Shown piece after piece: positions 6,966 to 15,425 of a DNA stretch of 16,607 bases. The notes beneath the pieces were generated by a model. It had not been told where the DNA came from. It was given only the letters and a program-made list of their open reading frames with translations, and ran no database searches. Both the position numbers and the translations under genes were made by a program. The stretch lies in NCBI GenBank assembly GCA_030746295.1, contig JASLMY010000101.1:1-16607 (forward strand), given 5' to 3'. The number at the start of each line of letters is the position of its first letter. Within the stretch, counting starts at the first letter, position 1. Source of the DNA: Alphaproteobacteria bacterium (lineage in GTDB: Bacteria > Pseudomonadota > Alphaproteobacteria > GCA-2731375).

Positions 6966-9113
6966 ATGGAACGTTCGTTCAAGAAGGAAGTCGCGCTCCT
7001 CAACCTCGGCGAGGGCGAGACCTTTCATGGCGAGGGCATTCTCGCCGTCACCAAGGCGCTGTTGCAGTCGGGCGTCTCCTACGTCGGCGGCTATCAGGGG
7101 GCGCCGGTCTCGCACCTGATGGACGTGCTCAACGACGCCAGCGAGATCCTCGACGACCTCGGCGTCCACACCGAGATCTGTGCCAACGAGGCCGGTGCGG
7201 CGGCGATGCTGGGCGCCTCGATCAACTATCCGCTGCGCGGCGCGGTGACCTGGAAATCGATCGTCGGCACCAACGTGGCCTCCGACGCGCTGGCCAACCT
7301 GGCCTCGGCCGGGGTCAAGGGCGGCGTCCTGATCGTCATCGGCGAGGACTACGGCGAAGGCTCCTCGATCATCCAGGAGCGCACCCATGCCTATGCCATG
7401 AAGTCGCAGGTCTGGCTGATGGACCCGCGGCCGCATCTGCCCAAGATCGTCGAAATGGCGGAGGCGGCCTTCGAGCTTTCCGAGACGTCCAACACCCCGG
7501 TGATGCTGGAGCTTCGGATTCGCGCCTGCCATGTCTATGGCCGTTTTCAGACCAAGGACAACCGAGCGCCCCAGTTCTCACGCAACAACGCGCTACAGGA
7601 TCCGGACTTCGACTATGGCCGGATCTGCCTGCCGCCCGCCACCTACGCCCAGGAGAAGCACAAGGTCGAGCACCGGATGCCGGCGGCGCTCGACTTCGTG
7701 AAGGAGCGCCGGCTGAACGAGGTCTTCGACGGCGCGCAGGGGAGCCTCGGCATCATCACTCAGGGCGGCCTCTACAATGTCGTCGTGCGCGCCCTGCAGC
7801 GCCTCGGCCTGGCCGAGGCCGACGGCACCTCGTCGATCCCGATCTACGTCTTGAACGTCACCTATCCGCTGATCGCCGAGGAGTTCGCCGATTTCTGCCG
7901 CGACAAGCGCAGCGTGCTGGTGGTCGAGGAAGGCCAGCCCGATTTCATCGAGCAGGCGACCAACGTCTTCCTGCGCAAGGCCGGTCTCGCCACCGAGGTT
8001 GTCGGCAAGACAGTGCTGCCGATGGCGGGCGAATACACGGGCGAGGTGGTGCTGAATGGGGTCGCCCGCTTCCTCGAGGAAGCGGCCCCCAACGACGTCG
8101 ATCTCGACGCCGTCCGCGGCCCGGTCGACGAGGTTGCCGAGCTGAAGGCGGAGGCCCGCAGGCTCTTGGGTGGCCCGGTGCCGGCGCGCCCGCCCGGCTT
8201 CTGCGTCGGCTGCCCCGAGCGGCCGGTTTTCTCGGCCATGAAGATCCTGGAGAAGGACATCGGCCGCTTCCATGTCTCGGCCGATATCGGCTGCCACACC
8301 TTCGCCGCCCTGCCGCCCTTCAACATCGGCAACTCGGTGCTGGGCTACGGTCTCGGCCTCGCCAGCTCGACCGGCGTCGCGCCCGCGTTCGGCGACAAGC
8401 GCGTCGTTTCGATCATGGGCGATGGTGGCTTCTGGCACAACGGCCTGACCAGCGGCATCGCCAACGCCGTCTTCAACCAGGACGACAGCGTCCTGGTGAT
8501 CATGCGCAACGGCTACACCTCGGCCACCGGCGCCCAATACATCCCCTCGACCCGCGGCGACATCCGCCGCGCCGGCGAGGAGATGGACATCCAAGAGGCG
8601 CTGAAAGGGGTCGGCGTCAAATGGGTGCGCAGCGTCTACACCTACAAGGTATCGGAGATGGTGAAGACGCTGCGCGAGGCGATGACGACGGCGGCCGAGG
8701 GCCTGAAGGTGATCATCGCCGACGCGGAGTGCATGCTGGCGGTGCAGCGCCGCAAGCGGCCCGAGGAGCGCCGTCTCCTGGCTCAAGGTCGCCGCGTGGT
8801 CCGCACCCGCTTCGGCGTCGACGAGGAGACCTGCACCGGCGATCACGCCTGCGTCCGCCTCTCCGGCTGCCCTTCGCTCACCATCAAGCCCTCGGGCGAT
8901 CCGCTGAAGCCGGACCCGGTGGCGCATGTCAACAACGATTGCGTCGGCTGCGGCCTCTGTGGCGAGGCGGCGCATGCGGCGGTGCTCTGCCCGTCCTTCT
9001 TCCGGGCCGAGATCGTGCAGAACCCGAACTGGTTCGACCGGTGGCGTGCCCGCATCAACGATGCCATGATCGCCTGGCTGCAGCAGCGCATGGCACCGGT
9101 CGCCGATGCCTGA
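6966..9113 (+). CDS. iorA: indolepyruvate-type 2-oxoacid ferredoxin oxidoreductase, alpha subunit, 715 aa
   Basis: TPP and iron-sulfur subunit that oxidatively decarboxylates an aryl (or other) pyruvate to acyl-CoA and reduces ferredoxin. The N-terminal pyrimidine-binding domain has GGYQGAPVSHLMDVL (about 41-55) and CANEAGAAAMLGAS (72-85). The C-terminal TPP domain starts near CVGCPERPVFSAMK (413-426), then SADIGCHTFAALPPF and the GDGGFWHNGL...MRN TPP/Mg motif (485-515). Cysteines for Fe-S clusters follow: C623, C629, C635 in the pattern CTGDHACVRLSGCP, and C659, C662, C665 with C675 before a Pro. The ATG at 6966 has only a weak AGG ahead but gives the standard N-terminus. It overlaps the beta-subunit gene by 8 bp. 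The substrate need not be indolepyruvate; the name is by family. Confidence 0.9.
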   Translation: MERSFKKEVALLNLGEGETFHGEGILAVTKALLQSGVSYVGGYQGAPVSHLMDVLNDASEILDDLGVHTEICANEAGAAAMLGASINYPLRGAVTWKSIVGTNVASDALANLASAGVKGGVLIVIGEDYGEGSSIIQERTHAYAMKSQVWLMDPRPHLPKIVEMAEAAFELSETSNTPVMLELRIRACHVYGRFQTKDNRAPQFSRNNALQDPDFDYGRICLPPATYAQEKHKVEHRMPAALDFVKERRLNEVFDGAQGSLGIITQGGLYNVVVRALQRLGLAEADGTSSIPIYVLNVTYPLIAEEFADFCRDKRSVLVVEEGQPDFIEQATNVFLRKAGLATEVVGKTVLPMAGEYTGEVVLNGVARFLEEAAPNDVDLDAVRGPVDEVAELKAEARRLLGGPVPARPPGFCVGCPERPVFSAMKILEKDIGRFHVSADIGCHTFAALPPFNIGNSVLGYGLGLASSTGVAPAFGDKRVVSIMGDGGFWHNGLTSGIANAVFNQDDSVLVIMRNGYTSATGAQYIPSTRGDIRRAGEEMDIQEALKGVGVKWVRSVYTYKVSEMVKTLREAMTTAAEGLKVIIADAECMLAVQRRKRPEERRLLAQGRRVVRTRFGVDEETCTGDHACVRLSGCPSLTIKPSGDPLKPDPVAHVNNDCVGCGLCGEAAHAAVLCPSFFRAEIVQNPNWFDRWRARINDAMIAWLQQRMAPVADA

Positions 9114-10653
9114 GGCGGCCGAAAAGACGAGTGCCGGCACGCGGCCGATCAGCATCCTGATCGCGGCGTTGGGCGGCGAGGGTGGCGGCGTGCTGACCAG
9201 CTGGATCGTCGAGGCGGCGACCCGCGCCGGCTATCCGGTACAGAGCACCTCGATCCCGGGCGTGGCGCAACGGACCGGCGCCACCACCTACTACCTCGAA
9301 GTGCACCCCCAGCCGCGGACGGCGCTCAACGGTGGCGAGCCGGTGATGACGCTGACGCCGGGGCCCGGCGACATCGACCTGATGGTGGCCTCGGAGATCC
9401 TGGAGGCCGGCCGGGCGTTGGAGAACGGCTACATCTCGCCCGAGCGGACGACGCTGATCGCCTCGACCCACCGCGTCTATGCCATCGCCGAGAAGAGCGC
9501 CATGGCCGACGGCCGCTTCGACGCGCCGACGGTCCTGAAGGCGGCAGAGCAGTTGAGCGAGCGCGCCATCCTGCTGAATTTCGGCGCCCTGGCGCTCGAA
9601 AGCGGCAGCGTCGTCAACGCGGTGCTCTTGGGCGCGGTCGCCGCCAGCGGCAAGCTGCCGTTCGAGGACTCGCATCTGGAAGACGCGATCCGAGGGTCGG
9701 GAATCGCGGTGGAGGCCAGCCTGAACGGCTTTCGGCTGGGCCGGGACAAGGCCCTGGCGCCGCCGGCCAAGCCGGTCGTGTCAGAGCCCGCGACCGAGGC
9801 CGCAGAGCGCCTGGCCCGACTGCCGGCGCTGAAGCCGCTGATCGACCGCCTCGAGGCCCTGCTGCCGGCCGGCTCTTCGGAAGTTCCGCTGGCCGGTTTG
9901 ATCAAGGTCGTCGATTTCCAGGACCTCGCCTACGGCCGACTCTACCTCGACCGACTGGAGCGTCTGCTGGCGGCCCCGGGCAAGGGCGGCAAGGCGGCGA
10001 CCACGAACTTCGTCGCGACCTCGGCCAGGGGTCTCGCCAACTGGATGGCCTATGACGATGTCGTCCGCGTCGCGGACCTCCGCACCCGGGCCGAGCGCTT
10101 CGCAAGGGTCCGCCGCGAGGTCGGCGCCAAGACGGGCGAGCCGGTGCAGATCGTCGACTACTTCAAGCCCGGCCTGGAGGAGTTCTGCGCCGTTCTGCCG
10201 GCCGCGCTGGCCGGCCCCTTGCTCGCCTGGGCCGAGCGTACAGGTAGGCTGAACCGCTGGCATATCGGCCTCCACGTCCGCACCTCGTCGCTTCCCGGCT
10301 TCCTGATGCTGCGGCTGCTGGCCGGCCTCAGGCGGTTTCGCCGCTTCGGGCACCGCTATCGAGCCGAGCAGCCTGCGATCGAGGCCTGGCTCGGCACCCT
10401 GATCGAGGCCAAGGCCGAAAGCGTCGCGCTTGCCGCCGAGATCGCCGACTGCACGCGCCTCATTCGCGGCTATGGCGAGACGCACCATCGCGGCCGCGGT
10501 AATTTCGACCGCATTCTGGATGGCGTGGCGCGGCCGGGCCTTGCTGGCGGCGCCAAGCCGCGCGGCCTGGCAGCGGCGGTGAGACAAGCCCGCGAGGCGG
10601 CCCTCGCCGACCCCGAGGGCCGGGCGCTCGACGAGGCGATCGCGGCCGAGTAA
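9106..10653 (+). CDS. iorB: indolepyruvate-type 2-oxoacid ferredoxin oxidoreductase, beta subunit, 515 aa
   Basis: Partner of the preceding alpha subunit. Residues about 15-200 form the pyruvate oxidoreductase gamma-like domain, with ILIAALGGEGGGVLTSWIVE (17-36) and STSIPGVAQRTGATTYYLEV (47-66), matching the usual GGxGG and G-x-A-Q-R motifs. The remaining ~300 residues are a proteobacterial extension that includes LAYGRLYLDRLERLL and VQIVDYFKPGLEEF. From memory this extension corresponds to the family DUF6537. A stand-alone archaeal beta subunit is about 200 residues, so the extension is characteristic of this bacterial type. ATG at 9106 overlaps the alpha stop by 8 bp, which implies translational coupling. 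No ferredoxin gene lies nearby. Confidence 0.88.
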   Translation: MPEAAEKTSAGTRPISILIAALGGEGGGVLTSWIVEAATRAGYPVQSTSIPGVAQRTGATTYYLEVHPQPRTALNGGEPVMTLTPGPGDIDLMVASEILEAGRALENGYISPERTTLIASTHRVYAIAEKSAMADGRFDAPTVLKAAEQLSERAILLNFGALALESGSVVNAVLLGAVAASGKLPFEDSHLEDAIRGSGIAVEASLNGFRLGRDKALAPPAKPVVSEPATEAAERLARLPALKPLIDRLEALLPAGSSEVPLAGLIKVVDFQDLAYGRLYLDRLERLLAAPGKGGKAATTNFVATSARGLANWMAYDDVVRVADLRTRAERFARVRREVGAKTGEPVQIVDYFKPGLEEFCAVLPAALAGPLLAWAERTGRLNRWHIGLHVRTSSLPGFLMLRLLAGLRRFRRFGHRYRAEQPAIEAWLGTLIEAKAESVALAAEIADCTRLIRGYGETHHRGRGNFDRILDGVARPGLAGGAKPRGLAAAVRQAREAALADPEGRALDEAIAAE

Positions 10654-10670
10654 CCCGGAAAGCACCGCCC

Positions 10671-12314
10671 ATGGACGACACCACGATCGCCGCCGCGGCC
10701 AGCCTGCTGGGCGTGGAGCTGACGGCGGCCGAACGGGCGCTGCTGCCGGAGCGGCTGGAGACCCAGCTGGCCGAGGCCACGCGGCGGCGCGACGTCCGCT
10801 TCGTCAACGCCGAGCCGCCGGCCAGCCGCTTCGACCCGCGTCCGGTCGGCTTCCAGCCGCCGGCATGGCCCGGGCCACGGTTCGGGCTGCCCGAAGCCCC
10901 ACCGCTGCCCGACGGCGATGTCGAGATTGCTTTCGCGCCGCTCGCGGTTCAGGCCGCCTGGCTGAAGGGACAACACCTCGGCCCGCGGCGGTTGACCGAG
11001 ATCTATCTGCAGCGGATGGAACGGCTGGGCGCGAAACTGAACTGCTTCGTCACGCCCACGCCGGCGCTGGCCCTGGCCCAAGCCGACGCGGCGGGGACCG
11101 AGATCGCCGCCGGCCGTTGGCGCGGGCCCTTGCACGGCATTCCCTATGCCGCCAAGGATCTACTCGATACGGCCGACATCGCCACAACCTGGGGGGCCGA
11201 TCATCTGGCCGAGCGGGTGCCGGACCGCGACGCCACGGTCGTGAAACGACTCGCCGAATCCGGTGCCGTGCTGCTCGGCAAGGCGACGCTCGGCGCCTTG
11301 GCCTATGGCGACTTCTGGCACGGCGGGCAGACGCACAACCCCTGGAACCCCGAGGAAGGCTCCGGCGGCTCCAGCGCCGGATCGGCGGCGGCGGTCGCCG
11401 CCGGCCTCGCCGCGTTCGCCATCGGCTCCGAGACCCTGGGCTCGATCCTGACGCCCTGCCTGCGCTGCGGCGCCACCGGCCTGCGGCCAACCTACGGCCG
11501 GGTCTCGCGCCACGGCGCCATGGCGCTCGCCTGGTCTTTGGACAAGATCGGCCCGATCTGCCGCAGTGCGGTCGACACCGGACTGGTGTTGCAGGCCCTG
11601 AACGGTGCCGATCCCTTGGACCCGAGCACGGTCGACCTGCCGTTCGAGGCGCCGAAGGCAGCCGACAACACCATGCGGGTCGGCTATGTTGCGGCCGATT
11701 TCGAGGCCGAGGGCAGCCGGCCCGAGGACGCTCAGGTCTTGGACACGCTCCGCGCCCTCGGCCATGAGGTGGTGGCGTTGGCGCGACCCGACCTGCCCTG
11801 GCAATCGCTGACCGCGATCCTCTTCGCCGAGGCGGCGGCCGCCTTCGAGGCCCTGACGCTGGACGACCTCGACGACAGCCTCAGCCGCCAGGACGCGAGC
11901 GCTTGGCCCAACGTCTTTCGCGCCGCCCGCTTCCTGTCGGCGGTCGACCACGTGCAGGCCGACCGGCTGCGCCGCCGCGCCATGGACTGGATGGCCGAGG
12001 CCTTCGACGAGGTCGAGGTCGTCGTCGCGCCGGTGCTGGCCGGGCCGATGCTGGTGATCGGCAACTTCACCGGCCATCCCGCACTGGCCCTGCCGACGGC
12101 GATGATCCAAACCCGCCGCCGCGGCCAGCGCCGCTTCTCGACCGGCGGCTTCCGGCTGCCGCCCGAGGACGACAGCGGGCCGCTCACCCGCGTGCCGCAC
12201 GGGATCTCGCTACTGGGCCGCCTCTACGACGAGGCCCGCCTGATCGTGCTCGGCGAGCAGTTGGAGCGGGCATCCGGCCTGGTCGGCGAGACGCCGCCGC
12301 TGGCGGCAGAGTGA
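10671..12314 (+). CDS. amidase-signature family hydrolase, 547 aa
   Basis: Predicted Ser-cisSer-Lys amidohydrolase. The catalytic Lys is K162 in GIPYAAKDLLDT, the cis-Ser is S234 in GSGGSSAGSAAAVAAG, and the nucleophile is S258 in GSETLGSILTP. Spacings (72 and 24 residues) match the family. The nucleophile loop reads GSETLGSILTPC instead of the commoner GSDTGGSIRxPA, which I associate with an uncharacterised amidase branch often labelled GatA-like. True GatA is unlikely, because no gatB or gatC is present and an N-terminal region of about 85 residues precedes the amidase fold. It starts 17 bp after the beta-subunit gene with CGGAAAG ahead of ATG, in the same operon. Substrate unknown; context suggests hydrolysis of an amide intermediate. 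Confidence 0.9.
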   Translation: MDDTTIAAAASLLGVELTAAERALLPERLETQLAEATRRRDVRFVNAEPPASRFDPRPVGFQPPAWPGPRFGLPEAPPLPDGDVEIAFAPLAVQAAWLKGQHLGPRRLTEIYLQRMERLGAKLNCFVTPTPALALAQADAAGTEIAAGRWRGPLHGIPYAAKDLLDTADIATTWGADHLAERVPDRDATVVKRLAESGAVLLGKATLGALAYGDFWHGGQTHNPWNPEEGSGGSSAGSAAAVAAGLAAFAIGSETLGSILTPCLRCGATGLRPTYGRVSRHGAMALAWSLDKIGPICRSAVDTGLVLQALNGADPLDPSTVDLPFEAPKAADNTMRVGYVAADFEAEGSRPEDAQVLDTLRALGHEVVALARPDLPWQSLTAILFAEAAAAFEALTLDDLDDSLSRQDASAWPNVFRAARFLSAVDHVQADRLRRRAMDWMAEAFDEVEVVVAPVLAGPMLVIGNFTGHPALALPTAMIQTRRRGQRRFSTGGFRLPPEDDSGPLTRVPHGISLLGRLYDEARLIVLGEQLERASGLVGETPPLAAE

Positions 12315-12330
12315 ATGGAGAGAGGGACAA

Positions 12331-13305
12331 ATGGCCTTCAAGCTTCTGATCTTGAGCGACGGCGACACCGCCGAAAGCCGGCAGGCCGAGCGCGACTGGC
12401 CGGCCCGGCTGGAGATAGAGCTGCCCGAGATCGAGGTTTACGCCGCAACGTCGCCGGCGGCGGCGGAAACGGTGATCGGCGAGGTCGACGCCGCCTACGG
12501 CTACCTGCCGCCGGAGCTTTTCGCCAAAGCCGGAAAGCTTCGTTGGCTGGCCTCGCCGCAGGCCGGACCGAACCCGCGCTTCTACCACCAGGCGCTGGTC
12601 GAGAGCGAGGTCGTGGTGACCAACGTGCGCGGCATCTATAACGACCACATCGGCGCCCAGATCATGGCCTATCTGCTGAGCTTCGCGCGCGGCCTGCATC
12701 TCTACCACGATCGCCAACGCCGGCGCGCCTGGGAGACGGGCGCGCCGACCGTCTACCTGCCGGAAGCACGCGCCGTGATCATCGGCGTCGGCGGCATCGG
12801 CGGCGAGGCGGCCCGGCTGGCGGCAGCCTTCGGCATCCACGTCGTCGGTGTCGATCCCCGGGTCGAGGCGGCACCGGACGGCGTCGCCGAGCTGGTCCAC
12901 CCGGAAGCCCTCGACGCCGTACTCCCCGACGCGGATTTCGTCATCCTGACGGCACCCCAGACGCCGACGACGGAGGGCTTTTTCGATGCCGTCAAGTTCC
13001 GGCTGATGAAGCCAAGCGCCTACTTCATCAACATCGGTCGCGGCGCCACCGTGAAGCTCGACGACCTCGACGCCGCCTTGCGCGGTGGCGAAATCGCCGG
13101 CGCCGCCCTCGACGTCTTCGAAGTCGAACCGCTGCCCGAGGCGCACCCGCTCTGGGACGCGCCCGGCATGATCGTGACACCGCACGTGGCCGCCGACGGC
13201 CCCTATCTCGACGAGCGGCGCTGGCAGGTCTTCCTCGAGAACTGCCGCCGCTTCGATGCCGGCCGGCCGCTCAGCAACGTGGTCGACAAGGCCAACTGGT
13301 TCTAG
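12331..13305 (+). CDS. D-2-hydroxyacid dehydrogenase, 324 aa
   Basis: Predicted NAD(P)-dependent interconversion of a D-2-hydroxyacid and a 2-oxoacid. The nucleotide fold shows GVGGIGGEAARLAAAFG (152-168) with D175 in VVGVDPR, where an acidic residue at the end of the second strand usually goes with NAD. The catalytic residues are R237 in NIGRGAT, E266 in DVFEVEPLP and H285 in VTPHVAA. Length is typical. A strong ribosome binding site GGAGAGAGGG lies before ATG at 12331; the earlier ATG at 12315 is in another frame. It is 16 bp downstream of the amidase. Its 2-oxoacid product could feed the oxidoreductase encoded earlier in the operon (inference). Confidence 0.93.
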   Translation: MAFKLLILSDGDTAESRQAERDWPARLEIELPEIEVYAATSPAAAETVIGEVDAAYGYLPPELFAKAGKLRWLASPQAGPNPRFYHQALVESEVVVTNVRGIYNDHIGAQIMAYLLSFARGLHLYHDRQRRRAWETGAPTVYLPEARAVIIGVGGIGGEAARLAAAFGIHVVGVDPRVEAAPDGVAELVHPEALDAVLPDADFVILTAPQTPTTEGFFDAVKFRLMKPSAYFINIGRGATVKLDDLDAALRGGEIAGAALDVFEVEPLPEAHPLWDAPGMIVTPHVAADGPYLDERRWQVFLENCRRFDAGRPLSNVVDKANWF

Positions 13306-13335
13306 TCCTCAAGCTGCCTCGGAGAAGCATTTGCC

Positions 13336-14388
13336 ATGCGCGTGCTGACGACGATCCCCCAGGACGACCTAAAGAGGGTGCCGGCGGCGGCCGAGGCGGC
13401 CGAGGCCACCGGCTACGACGGCCTCGTCACCATGGAGAACCGGCACAATCCCTTCCTGCCGCTGGCGGTGGCGGCGACGGCCACGACCCGCATGGAGCTC
13501 GCCACCGGCATCGCCATCGCCTTCCTTCGCAGCCCCATGGCGGTCGCCAATATGGGCTGGGATTTGCAGCGGGCCTCCGAGGGCCGCTTCGTCCTCGGCC
13601 TCGGCAGCCAGGTCAAGGGCCACAACGAGCGCCGCTTCTCCGTTCCTTGGAGCCCGCCGGCGCCGCGGATGCGCGAGTATGTCGAGAGCTTGAGGGCGAT
13701 CTGGCGCTGCTGGCTCGACGGCGCCCCGCTCGACTACCGGGGCGAGCACTATGCCTTCACCCTGATGACGCCCAACTTCGTGCCCGAGCCTTCAGGCCAG
13801 CCGATGCCGGCGGTGACGCTGGCCGCGGTCGGGCCGGTGATGCTGAGGCTCGCCGGCGAGCTCGCCGACGGGGTCCGCCTGCACCCCTTCTGCACCCGGA
13901 AATACGTCGACGAGGTGGTGTTGCCCCGGGTCGAGGCCGGGCTGGCGGCGCGCGGCGCGGCGCGCGAGTCTTTCGAGATCTCGGGCGGCGGCTTCATCGC
14001 CACCGGCCCCGACGACGCGAGCGTCGCGGCGCGGGCCGAGTGGGTGCGCCAGCGGATCGGCTTCTACGGCTCGACCCGAGCCTATTGGCCGGTCTTCGAG
14101 GCGCATGGCCTAGAGGACCTGGGGCAGAAGCTCCTCAGCCATTCGCGCCAGGGCACCTGGGACGAGATGGCGGGCGAGATCTCCGACGACGTGTTGCGCC
14201 TCTTCACCGCCGTCGGTCGCCACGACGAGTTGGCCGAGGTCATCGAAGCGCGCTTCGGCGGCGCTGCCGACGCCATCAACGCCTCCGTCGCCTCCGACAT
14301 CCCCGGCGGCCTGCCGCCCGACCTGGTTCAGGACTTGCAGCGGATCCCCAGCACTTTCACCGGCTTCAGTACCGAGGCCTGGGAGTAG
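13336..14388 (+). CDS. LLM-class (luciferase-like) flavin-dependent monooxygenase, 350 aa
   Basis: Predicted FMN- or F420-type flavin oxidoreductase with a TIM-barrel fold. The family marks are an N-terminal VLTTIPQDDL strand, EAAEATGYDGLVTMENRHNP (20-39), the ATGIAIAFLRSPM strand-loop, and GRFVLGLGSQVKGHNERRF, typical of the branch modelled as TIGR03617 (recalled, not searched). A late VTLAAVGPVMLRLAGELADG segment fits the phosphate-binding side of the barrel. GGAGAA precedes the ATG. It is 30 bp after the dehydrogenase and is the last gene of the plus-strand operon, ending 13 bp from the convergent SMP-30 gene with no visible terminator. Members in proteobacteria normally use FMN; substrate not assignable. 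Confidence 0.9.
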   Translation: MRVLTTIPQDDLKRVPAAAEAAEATGYDGLVTMENRHNPFLPLAVAATATTRMELATGIAIAFLRSPMAVANMGWDLQRASEGRFVLGLGSQVKGHNERRFSVPWSPPAPRMREYVESLRAIWRCWLDGAPLDYRGEHYAFTLMTPNFVPEPSGQPMPAVTLAAVGPVMLRLAGELADGVRLHPFCTRKYVDEVVLPRVEAGLAARGAARESFEISGGGFIATGPDDASVAARAEWVRQRIGFYGSTRAYWPVFEAHGLEDLGQKLLSHSRQGTWDEMAGEISDDVLRLFTAVGRHDELAEVIEARFGGAADAINASVASDIPGGLPPDLVQDLQRIPSTFTGFSTEAWE

Positions 14389-14401
14389 CTCAGCCGTCGC
14401 C

Positions 14402-15289
14402 TCAGAACGCCTTCAGGCCCGGCACCTGGACCCGAATTCTATAGAGCGAGGTCGAGGCGGTGATGAAAAAGTCGCGCATGTCATCGCCGCCCCAGGCGAA
14501 GTTGGCGGTCCGCTCGGGCGTCAGGATGACACCGAGGCAAGTGGCGTCCGGCGCGAAGACGTGGATGCCACCGGGGCCGGTACAGTAGAGGTTCTCGGCC
14601 GTATCGATCTTCATGCCGTCGGGCGCACCGTCGCCCTCGCCCACGGTCTCGGCCCAAACCCGCCCGTTCGAGAGCGTGCCGTCGGCGCCGTGGTCGAAGA
14701 CCCGCACATGGCCGCGGTCGGTATCGTTGACGAAGAGCCGGCTTTCGTCTGCTGAGAAGCAGAGCCCGTTCGGTTGCAGGAAGTCGTCGACGAGGAGCTG
14801 CAGCGAGCCGTCGTCGCCGTCAATCCGAAAGACGCCCTGGAAGTCCAGCTCCTGCTCGCGCTCGACGCCGAACACCGGCATCCGGCCATAGGTCGGGTCG
14901 GAAAAGTAAATCGCGCCCGAGCGGGCGACGATGATGTCGTTGGGGCTGTTCAGCTCTTTGTCGCCGTGGTGCGTCGCCAGCACCTCGATCTCGCCGTCGA
15001 GCCCGGTGCGGCTGACGCGGCTGGTGGCGTGCTCGCAGGTGACGATGCGGCCCTGGGCCTCGTAGGCATTGCCGTTAGCCTTGTTCGAGGGCTTGCGAAA
15101 GGTGGTGATTCCGTCTGCTGGGCTCCAGCGGCGCATATGGTCGCCCGGCATGTCGGAAAAGATCAGGTGCTTTTCCATCGGGTGCCAGACCGGCCCCTCG
15201 GTGAAGGCGAAGTCGCTGCCCAGGGTCTCGAACTCGACATCGTCGCCGACCACGGCGCGAAAGCCCTCGTCCCTGATCTCGACCTTCAT
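14402..15289 (-). CDS. SMP-30/gluconolactonase-like beta-propeller hydrolase, 295 aa
   Basis: Predicted calcium- or zinc-dependent lactonase of the SMP-30/gluconolaconase/LRE group. Metal and substrate positions are visible as E31 in FTEGPVWHP, N117 in NSPNDI, N174 in LQPNGLCFS and D224 in GAPDGMKID. Repeated strand patterns such as IYFSDPTYG and LFVNDTDRG fit a six-bladed propeller. The frame is open to 15454, but ATG at 15289 is preferred because it follows GGGAGGAG and begins the conserved region. It could open a lactone formed by the neighbouring dehydrogenase or oxygenase steps. It is convergent with the LLM gene and lies 136 bp downstream of the coiled-coil MYYA-domain gene on the same strand. 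Confidence 0.92.
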   Translation of the reverse strand: MKVEIRDEGFRAVVGDDVEFETLGSDFAFTEGPVWHPMEKHLIFSDMPGDHMRRWSPADGITTFRKPSNKANGNAYEAQGRIVTCEHATSRVSRTGLDGEIEVLATHHGDKELNSPNDIIVARSGAIYFSDPTYGRMPVFGVEREQELDFQGVFRIDGDDGSLQLLVDDFLQPNGLCFSADESRLFVNDTDRGHVRVFDHGADGTLSNGRVWAETVGEGDGAPDGMKIDTAENLYCTGPGGIHVFAPDATCLGVILTPERTANFAWGGDDMRDFFITASTSLYRIRVQVPGLKAF

Positions 15290-15425
15290 GACCGCTCCTC
15301 CCGATTTGTAGCCATCTGCAAGGGCCGGCGGCTCCGGCGCCCGAACAAGACTACACCACCCACGGCGGGCGGGGTAAACCGCCGCGTCCGCCCCAGACGA
15401 CGCCGTGGCCGGCGCGCCTCGTGGC

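Noticed and set aside
6777..7532. Upstream extension of the isochorismatase frame to a much longer protein
   Set aside because: The extension lies antisense to the start of the oxidoreductase gene and has no family similarity. A strong ribosome binding site precedes the ATG at 6776.
7593..9155. 520-codon open frame antisense to the oxidoreductase alpha gene
   Set aside because: Translation is low-complexity Arg/Ala/Gly/His without family motifs, and the sense strand encodes a full conserved protein. Such frames are expected in very GC-rich DNA. The same applies to the long antisense frames at 157-867, 5417-6298, 9781-10665, 11160-12200 and 12184-13185.
14389..14401. Bidirectional terminator between the convergent LLM and SMP-30 genes
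   Set aside because: Only 13 bp separate the stop codons and no hairpin with a T-run is present there.
15363..15384. CGGCGG/CCGCCG inverted repeat between the coiled-coil and SMP-30 genes
   Set aside because: Only six GC pairs in GC-rich DNA and no T-run, so it is not supported as a terminator.
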